Origin: Thermoanaerobacterales bacterium
Lineage (GTDB): Bacteria; Actinomycetota; Acidimicrobiia; Acidimicrobiales; JACDCH01
Reading direction: 5' to 3'
Assembly: GCA_017577565.1 (NCBI GenBank)
Contig: PKRH01000010.1
Coordinates: 1-44,353 of the forward strand
DNA: 44,353 nt
The notes below the pieces were generated by a model, which ran no database searches, was not told where the DNA came from, and saw only the letters and a program-made list of their open reading frames with translations. Of this stretch, positions 1-6,155 are shown piece after piece (position 1 is the stretch's first letter; each line of letters begins with the position of its first letter). Both the position numbers and the translations under genes were made by a program.

Positions 1-140
1 TTTTTGTTTGTTTCCTCCATCACCGTCCTCTACCTCCCCCTTCTTCTTGTCGGCCGCTTTCAGTGTAAACCACGCCCCCCCCCCTCGCCGCCCGGGGGCG
101 GCGGGGGGGGCCGCCCTCCCCCTCCCCCCCCGCGCCCCCC
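1..140. other. Anomalous contig end (probable assembly or sequencing artefact)
   Basis: The first ~70 bases are T/pyrimidine-rich and unlike the rest of the window; bases 75-140 are nearly pure G and C homopolymer runs. The reading frame of the monooxygenase gene on the minus strand makes sense down to about base 145 (PPIFFGGGG) and turns to nonsense beyond it. I read this as low-quality terminal sequence, not biology. Confidence 0.75.
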
Positions 141-673
141 CCGCCGAAGAAGATCGGCGGCGCCGGCACGGGGGCGTCCCCGACGGTCGCCCCCTCGACC
201 CGGTAGTGGCGGCCGGCGAAGTCGAAGCTCCCCGCCCACGCGCCCCGCATGACCTGGAGGAACTCGGCGGTGCGGTCGTAGCGCTCGTCGTGGTCGAGGT
301 AGTCGCCGAAGCGGCGCTGCTCGGCGTCGCTGCCCCCGGTGACGACGTTGAGCAGCAGCCGGTCGCCGGAGAGCTTCTGGAAGGTGCGCGCCTGCTGGGC
401 GGCGAGCGTCGGTGACACGAGCCCCGGGCGGAAGGCCACGAGGAACCGCAGGCGCTCCGTCTCGGGGATGAGCGCCGCGGTGGTGATCCAGGCGTCCTCG
501 CAGTGGGTGCCGGTCGGGGTCAGGACGGCGTCGAAGCCGAGGGACTCGGCGGCCCGGGCGACCTGGGCCAGGTAGCGGAGGTCGGCCGGTCGCCGGGCGG
601 CGGTGGGGCCGAACCCGACGACGTCCCGGCCGTCGCCGGAGGTGGGGAGGAACCAGTGGAGCGAGATCGGCAT
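20..673 (-). CDS. SsuD-like LLM-class FMN-dependent alkanesulfonate monooxygenase, 3' end truncated/corrupted
   Basis: Bacterial-luciferase-like (LLM) TIM-barrel monooxygenase. The N-terminus MPISLHWFLPTSGDGRD, the stretch RFLVAFRPGLVSPTLAAQQA and the block LLLNVVTGGSDAEQRRFGD are typical of SsuD, which uses FMNH2 and O2 to release sulfite from alkanesulfonates. About 175 residues are readable against roughly 360-380 for the family; the C-terminal half is lost at the contig edge. I chose ATG at 673 over the ATG at 724 because it begins exactly where homology begins and has a GGAAAGG ribosome site upstream. It diverges from an SsuABC-type transporter, which fits a sulfonate role. No flavin reductase (SsuE) is seen in the window. 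Confidence 0.85.
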   Translation of the reverse strand: MPISLHWFLPTSGDGRDVVGFGPTAARRPADLRYLAQVARAAESLGFDAVLTPTGTHCEDAWITTAALIPETERLRFLVAFRPGLVSPTLAAQQARTFQKLSGDRLLLNVVTGGSDAEQRRFGDYLDHDERYDRTAEFLQVMRGAWAGSFDFAGRHYRVEGATVGDAPVPAPPIFFGGGGAGGEGEGGPPRRPRAARGGGVVYTESGRQEEGGGRGR

Positions 674-712
674 GGACGACCTTTCCGAGGGAGCGGCGTA
701 AGCCGCGGAATT

Positions 713-729
713 CCGACTGAACAAGTCAG
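713..729. promoter_or_regulatory. Operator copy 1 of the sulfonate divergent promoter (CCGACT-N5-AGTCAG)
   Basis: A 17-bp inverted repeat with one mismatch (CCGACT / AGTCAG). A second, perfect copy lies 64 bp away centre to centre; both sit in a shared context TTCCGACT..GA..AGTC.G.TT. This copy lies just downstream of a possible minus-strand promoter (TTGCCC, 18 bp, TAGGCA), so binding here would block the monooxygenase gene. Confidence 0.65.
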
Positions 730-776
730 CTTTCCATGCCTACACCGGTCCGCCCGGGGAGGGCAAGGCGCAATTT

Positions 777-793
777 CCGACTTGACCAGTCGG
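777..793. promoter_or_regulatory. Operator copy 2 of the sulfonate divergent promoter (CCGACT-N5-AGTCGG, perfect)
   Basis: Perfect 6-bp arms around a 5-bp spacer, 56 bp upstream of the transporter operon start. The spacer region contains TTGACC, which could act as a -35 element, although I see no good -10 after it. Same site as 713-729, hence probably the same regulator; the nearby Rrf2 gene at 4540 is the obvious candidate. Confidence 0.65.
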
Positions 794-848
794 ATTTACT
801 GTGTTCACCATCGTGCGGCATCCCGACCACCCGTCCCACGGAGCCGCC

Positions 849-1919
849 ATGACCCCCTCACCCCCACCCGACCCGGCACGACCCCGTCGCCGGCGCCTCG
901 CCGGCGCCGTCCTGGCCCTCGGGCTCGTCGCGGCGGCCGCGTGCGGCGGCGACGACGGCGACCGCCCGGCCGCCGGCGCCACGACCGCCGCCGACGGGGA
1001 GGTCCCGCCCGGCACCGTGCTGCGCGTCGGCGACCAGGGGCAGGGCCTCCAGCTCCCCCTCGAGCTCACCGGCCAGCTCGACGACCTGCCCTACGAGATC
1101 GAGTTCGCCCAGTTCGGCTCCGGCCCGCTGCTGAACGAGGCGCTGGCCGCCGGTGCCGTCGACGTCGGCATCATGGGCGACACGCCGGCGCTGCTGTCCT
1201 ACGCGTCGGGCCTGGAGACCGTCGTCGTCGGCGTCCGCGAGAGCGACGGCCCCGGCGCCACGCTCATCGCCGCGCCGGGCTCGGGCATCGAGTCGCTCGA
1301 GGACCTCGAGGGCCACAGGGTCGCCTACACGACCGGCACCAACCAGCACGGCTTCGTCCTGCGGGCGCTCGACTCGGTCGGGCTCACCGAGGACGACATC
1401 GAGCAGGTCGACGTCCCGCTCACCGACGTCACCGCGGTGCTCGCCTCCGGCGAGGCCGACGCCGCCGTCGTCTACGACCTCTTCCGGCCCGCCTACCTGG
1501 CCGAGCACCCCGACGCGGTCGAGCTCGTCACGGTGCAGGACCTGGCCGCCAACTACGTCTTCCTGGTCGCCGACCGGGCGGCGGCCGAGGACCCCGCCAA
1601 GGCGCTGGCCATCGAGGACCTGATCCGGCGCCTCGACGCGGCCGCGGACGAGATCGCCGAGGACCCGGAGGCCTGGGTCCAGGCCTACTACGTCGAGCGC
1701 CTGCACCAGACCCCCGAGATCGGGCGGGCCGCCCACGAGGCCAACGGCGACTCCGCCTGGGTCCCGATCGACGACGCGGTGCGCGAGCACCAGCAGACCC
1801 AGGCCGACCTGTTCCACGAGGCCGGCTTCTTCCCCGAGCCGATCGACCTCGGCCCGCAGTTCGACCCCGCGATCACCGAGCGGTTCTCGCGGGTCGTCGC
1901 CGAGGAGGCCGGCCGGTGA
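849..1919 (+). CDS. ssuA: SsuA-like sulfonate ABC transporter substrate-binding lipoprotein
   Basis: Periplasmic-type binding protein of the SsuA/TauA/NMT1 class, 356 residues. It has a basic N-terminus (PRRRR), a hydrophobic stretch and a lipobox-like VAAAAC ending at Cys32, so it is probably membrane anchored. Typical blocks are VGDQGQ..., FAQFGSGPLLNEALAAGAVDVGIMGDTPAL (split over residues ~80-110), EDLEGHRVAYTTGT and LASGEADAAVVYD. ATG at 849 is preferred over 801 because it gives a compact signal peptide. It heads an operon with permease, ATPase and a TauD-like dioxygenase, so the ligand is inferred to be an organosulfonate. Confidence 0.88.
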   Translation: MTPSPPPDPARPRRRRLAGAVLALGLVAAAACGGDDGDRPAAGATTAADGEVPPGTVLRVGDQGQGLQLPLELTGQLDDLPYEIEFAQFGSGPLLNEALAAGAVDVGIMGDTPALLSYASGLETVVVGVRESDGPGATLIAAPGSGIESLEDLEGHRVAYTTGTNQHGFVLRALDSVGLTEDDIEQVDVPLTDVTAVLASGEADAAVVYDLFRPAYLAEHPDAVELVTVQDLAANYVFLVADRAAAEDPAKALAIEDLIRRLDAAADEIAEDPEAWVQAYYVERLHQTPEIGRAAHEANGDSAWVPIDDAVREHQQTQADLFHEAGFFPEPIDLGPQFDPAITERFSRVVAEEAGR

Positions 1920-2761
1920 GCGCCGCCACGGTCGCCACCCGGGCCCCGGCCGTCACGCTCACCGAGGCGTCGGCCGGCCGGGGCCGGCCCCGCCGGCGCC
2001 GGCTGCCCCGGTCGGTGCGCCGGGCCGCCGGGCCCCTGCTCCTGCTGGCCGTCTGGCAGGCGCTGGGGACCGCCGGGATCGTCGACGACCGCACGCTGGC
2101 CCCGCCGGTCGACGTCGTCCGGGCCGGCTGGGAGCTCGCGTCCACCGGCGAGCTGGCCCAGCACCTGTGGGTGTCGCTGCGGCGGGTCGTCACCGGGCTG
2201 GCCGTCGGCGTCACCGCGGGCGTCGCCCTCGCCCTCCTCGCCGGGCTGTTCCGCTGGGGCGAGGACGTCCTCGACTCCGCCCTCCAGGTGCTGCGGGCCG
2301 TGCCGGTGCTCGGCCTCCTGCCCCTCGTCATCATCTGGTTCGGCATCGGCGAGCAGCCGAAGGTGGCACTGGTCGCCATCGGCACGACCTTCCCGGTCTA
2401 CGTCAACACCTTCGCGGCCATCCGGGGCGTCGACGCCCGGCTCGTCGAGGCCGGCACGACCTTCGGGCTGACCCGTCGCGGGCTCGTGCGCGAGGTCGTC
2501 CTGCCCGGCGCCGTCGCGGGGTTCCTCGTCGGCCTGCGGTTCGCGCTGACCGCCGCCTGGCTGATCATGATCGTCGCCGAGCAGATCAACACGACGAGCG
2601 GGCTCGGCCACCTGATCAACGAGGCCCGGGTCTGGGCCCGGACGGACGTCATCGTGCTCGCCCTGGCCATCTACGGGCTGCTCGGCCTGCTCACCGACGC
2701 CCTCGTGCGCTTCCTCGAGCGGCGGCTGCTCGCCTGGCGGCGGGGGCTGGAGGCGTCGTGA
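1916..2761 (+). CDS. ssuC: SsuC-like sulfonate ABC transporter permease
   Basis: Inner-membrane permease of the SsuC/TauC family, 281 residues, starting with GTG that overlaps the previous stop (GTGA), so the two are translationally coupled. An arginine-rich N-terminus (RGRPRRRRLPRSVRR) precedes about six hydrophobic segments. The cytoplasmic EAA loop that docks on the ATPase is visible as VEAGTTFGLTRRGLVREVVL followed by PGAVAGF. The long upstream extension of this reading frame overlaps the binding-protein gene and is not real coding sequence. Confidence 0.9.
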   Translation: MSAATVATRAPAVTLTEASAGRGRPRRRRLPRSVRRAAGPLLLLAVWQALGTAGIVDDRTLAPPVDVVRAGWELASTGELAQHLWVSLRRVVTGLAVGVTAGVALALLAGLFRWGEDVLDSALQVLRAVPVLGLLPLVIIWFGIGEQPKVALVAIGTTFPVYVNTFAAIRGVDARLVEAGTTFGLTRRGLVREVVLPGAVAGFLVGLRFALTAAWLIMIVAEQINTTSGLGHLINEARVWARTDVIVLALAIYGLLGLLTDALVRFLERRLLAWRRGLEAS

Positions 2762-3546
2762 CCGCCGTCGGGACGACGACCGGGCGCCCGTCCGCCCCCG
2801 ACGCGCCCCCGGCGCCCGAGGGCCGGCCGCCCGCCGGCGAGCACGTCGCCGTGGCCCGCGGGCTCCGCCGCCGCTTCGGCGACCGCGAGGTCCTCGCCGG
2901 TGTCGACCTCGAGATCCGGCGGGACGAGTTCGTCGCCCTGCTCGGGCGCAGCGGCACCGGCAAGACCACCCTCCTGCGCACGCTGGCCGGGCTGGACGCC
3001 GACCACGAGGGCAGCGTCCGGGTCGCCGCCGCCCGGTCGGTCGTCTTCCAGGAGCCCCGGCTGCTCCCCTGGCGCCGGGTGCTGCCCAACGTCGTGCTCG
3101 GCCTCGACCGCACCCCGGCCACCCTCGAGCGCGGCCGGTCCGCCCTCGCCGAGGTCGGCCTCGCCGACCACGCCCGGGCCTGGCCCGCCACGCTGTCGGG
3201 CGGCGAGGCCCAGCGGGTGGCGCTCGCCCGGGCCCTGGTGCGGGAGCCGGCGCTGCTGCTGCTCGACGAGCCGTTCGGGGCGCTCGACGCCCTGACCCGG
3301 CAGCGGATGCACCGGCTCCTGCGCCGGCTGTGCCGGCGCCACCAGCCCGGCGTGCTGCTCGTCACCCACGACGTCGACGAGGCCATCACCCTCGCCGACC
3401 GGGTGATCGTCCTCGACGGGGGCCGCATCACGCTCGACGAGCCCGTGGGCCTGCCGCACCCGCGGCCCCGGTCCCACGACGACGTCGAGCGGCTGCGGCG
3501 CCGTCTCCTGGCCGCCCTCGGCGTCGACCCGACCGAGGACGGCTGA
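2758..3546 (+). CDS. ssuB: SsuB-like sulfonate ABC transporter ATP-binding protein
   Basis: ABC ATPase of 262 residues, GTG start overlapping the permease stop by 4 bp. Visible motifs in order: Walker A GRSGTGKTTLL, Q-loop VVFQEPRLLPWRRVLPN, signature LSGGEAQRVALARAL, Walker B LLLLDEPFGALD, and H-loop LLVTHDVDEA. The EPRLLPW context is typical of the SsuB/TauB/nitrate importer group. It should energise uptake through the permease encoded just upstream. Confidence 0.92.
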   Translation: MTAVGTTTGRPSAPDAPPAPEGRPPAGEHVAVARGLRRRFGDREVLAGVDLEIRRDEFVALLGRSGTGKTTLLRTLAGLDADHEGSVRVAAARSVVFQEPRLLPWRRVLPNVVLGLDRTPATLERGRSALAEVGLADHARAWPATLSGGEAQRVALARALVREPALLLLDEPFGALDALTRQRMHRLLRRLCRRHQPGVLLVTHDVDEAITLADRVIVLDGGRITLDEPVGLPHPRPRSHDDVERLRRRLLAALGVDPTEDG

Positions 3547-3575
3547 TCCCCACCCACCGACCACGAGGAGAGACC

Positions 3576-4463
3576 ATGACCCTCACCACCACCGGCACCC
3601 GCCTCGAGGTGCGCCCGCTCTCCGGCGCCATCGGCGCCGAGGTCCGCGGCGTCGACCTGCGAGAGCCGCTCCCGCCCGAGCTCGTCGAGGAGATCCGGGC
3701 GCTGTGGCTCCGCTACAAGGTCGTCTTCTTCCCCGGCCAGAACCTGGACCCGGCCCAGCACGCGGCGTTCGCCGCCCAGTTCGGCGAGCTCACCCCCGCC
3801 CACCCGGTCGTGCCCGGCATCGAGGGCCACCCCGAGGTGTTCGAGATCGACTACACGAGGTCGGCCGAGCTCTACGCCGTCTACGGCGACCTCACCAAGC
3901 ACCGGCCGCAGGGCGTCAACTGGCACACCGACGTCACCTTCGTCGAGCGCCCGCCGGCGGGGTCGGTGCTCAACGCGATCGTCATCCCCGAGGCCGGCGG
4001 CGACACGGTGTGGTCGAACCAGGTGGCGGCCTTCGAGGCGCTGAGCGCGCCCCTGCAGGAGCTGCTGCTCGGCCTCACCGCGGTGCACGACGGCGCCGCC
4101 CAGTTCGGCGACCTGCTGGACCGCCTGGGCGAGGGGAGCTGGGAGGGCGAGGTGCTCCGGTCCCTGGAGCCGGTCACCCACCCCGTCGTCCGCACCCACC
4201 CGGAGACCGGTGAGCGGGCGCTGTTCGTCAACCCCGGCTTCACCAGCCACATCGTCGAGCTCAGCCCGGACGAGAGCCGCAGCCTGCTCTCGTTCCTCTA
4301 CGAGCACGCCACCAAGCCCGAGTTCACCGTCCGCTACAAGTGGCGCGCCGGCGACCTCGCGTTCTGGGACAACCGGGCGACGATGCACTCCGTCGTCGGC
4401 GACTTCGCCGGCCAGCACCGGGTCATCCAGCGGGTCACCCTCCGCGGCGACGTCCCGGTCTGA
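3576..4463 (+). CDS. TauD/TfdA-family Fe(II)/2-oxoglutarate-dependent dioxygenase
   Basis: A 295-residue TauD-type dioxygenase, which hydroxylates the carbon next to a sulfonate (or other group) and releases sulfite. The iron triad is visible as H117-x-D119 (NWHTDVTF) and H271 (ATMHSVV); the 2-oxoglutarate-binding arginine is in HRVIQRVTLRG near the C-terminus. VRGVDLREPLP, VVFFPGQ and GGDTVW are family blocks. ATG at 3576 has a GAGGAG site, 29 bp after the ATPase gene, so it closes the operon. Taurine or an alkylsulfonate is the likely substrate from context; other TfdA-family substrates (e.g. alkylsulfates) cannot be excluded. Confidence 0.88.
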   Translation: MTLTTTGTRLEVRPLSGAIGAEVRGVDLREPLPPELVEEIRALWLRYKVVFFPGQNLDPAQHAAFAAQFGELTPAHPVVPGIEGHPEVFEIDYTRSAELYAVYGDLTKHRPQGVNWHTDVTFVERPPAGSVLNAIVIPEAGGDTVWSNQVAAFEALSAPLQELLLGLTAVHDGAAQFGDLLDRLGEGSWEGEVLRSLEPVTHPVVRTHPETGERALFVNPGFTSHIVELSPDESRSLLSFLYEHATKPEFTVRYKWRAGDLAFWDNRATMHSVVGDFAGQHRVIQRVTLRGDVPV

Positions 4464-4476
4464 GGGGCCGCGGTCC

Positions 4477-4520
4477 CGGGCCGCCCGGCCGGCCGCCCCC
4501 TCCGGTCGCCGGGCGGCCCG
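4477..4520. terminator. Bidirectional hairpin between convergent dioxygenase and Rrf2 genes
   Basis: Perfect 13-bp arms (CGGGCCGCCCGGC / GCCGGGCGGCCCG) around an 18-nt loop, midway between two converging genes. There is no U-tract, as is common in very GC-rich actinobacteria. Confidence 0.6.
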
Positions 4521-4539
4521 CCGCCACCGGCGGCGCGCG

Positions 4540-5007
4540 TCAGCGGATCGCCCAGGCGTCGGGCGCCTCGACGAGCGCCGCCACCCGGGGCGGGAGCCGC
4601 CCGGCGGCGAGGTCGGCCACGGTGACGTGCTCCAGCACGTCGCGCAGCGCCGTGCGGACGGCCACCCACAGCGACACGAACGGCTCCTCGCCGCCGTGCT
4701 CGGGCAGCTCGTGGGGCCGGATCCCCCGCACCGACGCCAGCGGGCCCTCGAGCACCCGGATGACGTCCGCCACCGTGATCTCCCCGGCCGGGCGGGCCAG
4801 GTTCCACCCGCCGTCCGGCCCCCGGCTGCTGCGCAGCACGCCGCCCGTGCGCAGCGCCCGCAGGATGTCGTGGAGGAAGCCGGGCGGGATGGCCTCGTCG
4901 CTCGCCACGGCCTCCCGCTTGACCGGCAGCCCGGGGTGCTCCCGCTCGTGGCGGGCGATCGCCACCACCGCCCGCACGCCGTAGTCGACCTTGTGGCTGA
5001 TCCTCAC
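4540..5007 (-). CDS. Rrf2-family transcriptional regulator without cysteines (CymR-like)
   Basis: A 155-residue Rrf2 winged-helix protein: RISHKVDYGVRAVVAIA, then the recognition region IPPGFLHDILRALRTGGVLRSSRG and the wing DGGWNLARPAGEITVADVIRVLEG. I find no cysteine anywhere in it, so it cannot hold the Fe-S cluster used by IscR, NsrR or RsrR. Rrf2 proteins of the CymR type regulate sulfur assimilation without a cluster, by partnering cysteine synthase. GTG start at 5007 overlaps the stop of the upstream alcohol dehydrogenase by 4 bp. It is a good candidate for the sulfonate operators at 713-793, but that link is inference. Confidence 0.85.
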   Translation of the reverse strand: MRISHKVDYGVRAVVAIARHEREHPGLPVKREAVASDEAIPPGFLHDILRALRTGGVLRSSRGPDGGWNLARPAGEITVADVIRVLEGPLASVRGIRPHELPEHGGEEPFVSLWVAVRTALRDVLEHVTVADLAAGRLPPRVAALVEAPDAWAIR

Positions 5008-6029
5008 GGGGTCCCCCCGGCGCGGCCGGCGCCGGCGACGAGCACCGCCGCACCGGTCACCCGGTCGTGGGCGAGGTCGCGCAGGGCGGCGTCCGCCTCG
5101 TCGAGGGTGTAGGGCCGCGTCTCGACCCGGATGCCGATGCGGGCGGCGGTGGCCAGGAACTCCTCGCCGTCGCGGCGGGTGTTGGCCGTGACGCTGCGGA
5201 CCTGCCGCTCCTGGAAGAGGTGCTCGGCGTAGTCGAGCGGGGGGATCCGGGTGAGGTGGATGCCGGCGATGGCGAGCGTGCCGCCCCGGTCGAGCGCGGC
5301 GAGGGCGGCGGGCACGACCTCGCCGGCGGGGGCGAAGGTGATGGCCGCGTCGAGCGGCTCCGGCGGCGGGTCGTAGGTGTCGCCGGCCGAGGCCGCGCCC
5401 AGCTCGAGCGCCAGCCGGCGGGCCTCCGGCGCCCGGGTCATCACGTGGACGGTCGCCCCCTCGGCCAGGGCGACCTGGGCCGCCAGGTGGGCCGAGGCGC
5501 CGAAGCCGTAGATGCCGAGGCGCCCGCCCGGCGGCAGCTCGGCCCGGCGCAGCGCCCGGTAGCCGATGATCCCGGCGCACAGCAGCGGCGCCGCCTCCTC
5601 GTCGGTGAAGGCGTCGGGGATGCGGTAGGCGAAGCGCTCGTCGACGACGGCGTGCTCGGCGTAGCCGCCGTCGGCGTCCCAGCCGGTGAACGACGGCGAC
5701 AGGCAGAGGTTCTCGTCGCCCCGGCGACAGAACCGGCAGGTCCCGCACGTGCCCCGCAGCCAGGCGATGCCGACCCGCTCGCCGACCTCGAACCGCTCGG
5801 CGCCCGGCCCCCGGGCCTCCACGACGCCGACCACCTCGTGGCCGGGGACGACGTCGGGGTGCCGCGGCGGCAGGTCGCCCTCGGCCAGGTGCAGGTCGGT
5901 GCGGCACACCCCGCAGACCGCCACCCGGACCCGCACCTCGCCCGGGCCGGGCTCGGGCACCGGTCTGTCCACGAGGGCGAGCGGGTCCTCGTCGATCGGC
6001 GCCGGCCGGCGCACCACCCATGCCTTCAT
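5004..6029 (-). CDS. Zinc-dependent alcohol dehydrogenase (MDR superfamily)
   Basis: A 341-residue medium-chain dehydrogenase. Catalytic zinc region CGVCRTDLH and PGHEVVG; four structural-zinc cysteines in CGTCRFCRRGDENLC; Rossmann loop GIYGFGASAHLAAQVA. GGWDADGGYAEHAV-like and LLCAGIIGYRAL blocks resemble the AdhA/ADH-like group of bacterial alcohol dehydrogenases. ATG at 6029 has GGAGGTGA upstream. The downstream Rrf2 regulator gene overlaps its stop, so both are on one transcript. Substrate unknown; a link to sulfur metabolism is not shown by the sequence. Confidence 0.88.
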   Translation of the reverse strand: MKAWVVRRPAPIDEDPLALVDRPVPEPGPGEVRVRVAVCGVCRTDLHLAEGDLPPRHPDVVPGHEVVGVVEARGPGAERFEVGERVGIAWLRGTCGTCRFCRRGDENLCLSPSFTGWDADGGYAEHAVVDERFAYRIPDAFTDEEAAPLLCAGIIGYRALRRAELPPGGRLGIYGFGASAHLAAQVALAEGATVHVMTRAPEARRLALELGAASAGDTYDPPPEPLDAAITFAPAGEVVPAALAALDRGGTLAIAGIHLTRIPPLDYAEHLFQERQVRSVTANTRRDGEEFLATAARIGIRVETRPYTLDEADAALRDLAHDRVTGAAVLVAGAGRAGGTP

Positions 6030-6055
6030 CGCGTCACCTCCGCACCCAGTGCTAC

Positions 6056-6067
6056 CCGACGCGTCGG
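6056..6067. promoter_or_regulatory. Perfect 12-bp palindrome in the ADH/PEP synthase divergent region
   Basis: CCGACGCGTCGG lies 27 bp upstream of the alcohol dehydrogenase start and about 90 bp before the PEP synthase start. Its outer bases resemble the sulfonate operators (CCGAC..GTCGG) but without the 5-bp spacer, so I do not call it the same site. In such GC-rich DNA a 12-bp GC palindrome is only weak evidence. Confidence 0.25.
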
Positions 6068-6155
6068 TCCCGCGCCGCCGTGACCTTCGGCCCTGTCTGG
6101 GTTCCGCCCCGACGGGAACACTGGTCGTGACGAACGCGACGAGGAGGCAGGCGCC

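Noticed and set aside
503..2761. 752-codon plus-strand frame before and through the permease
   Set aside because: The first 471 codons overlap the binding-protein gene in another frame and are Arg/Pro-rich nonsense; only 1916-2761 is the permease.
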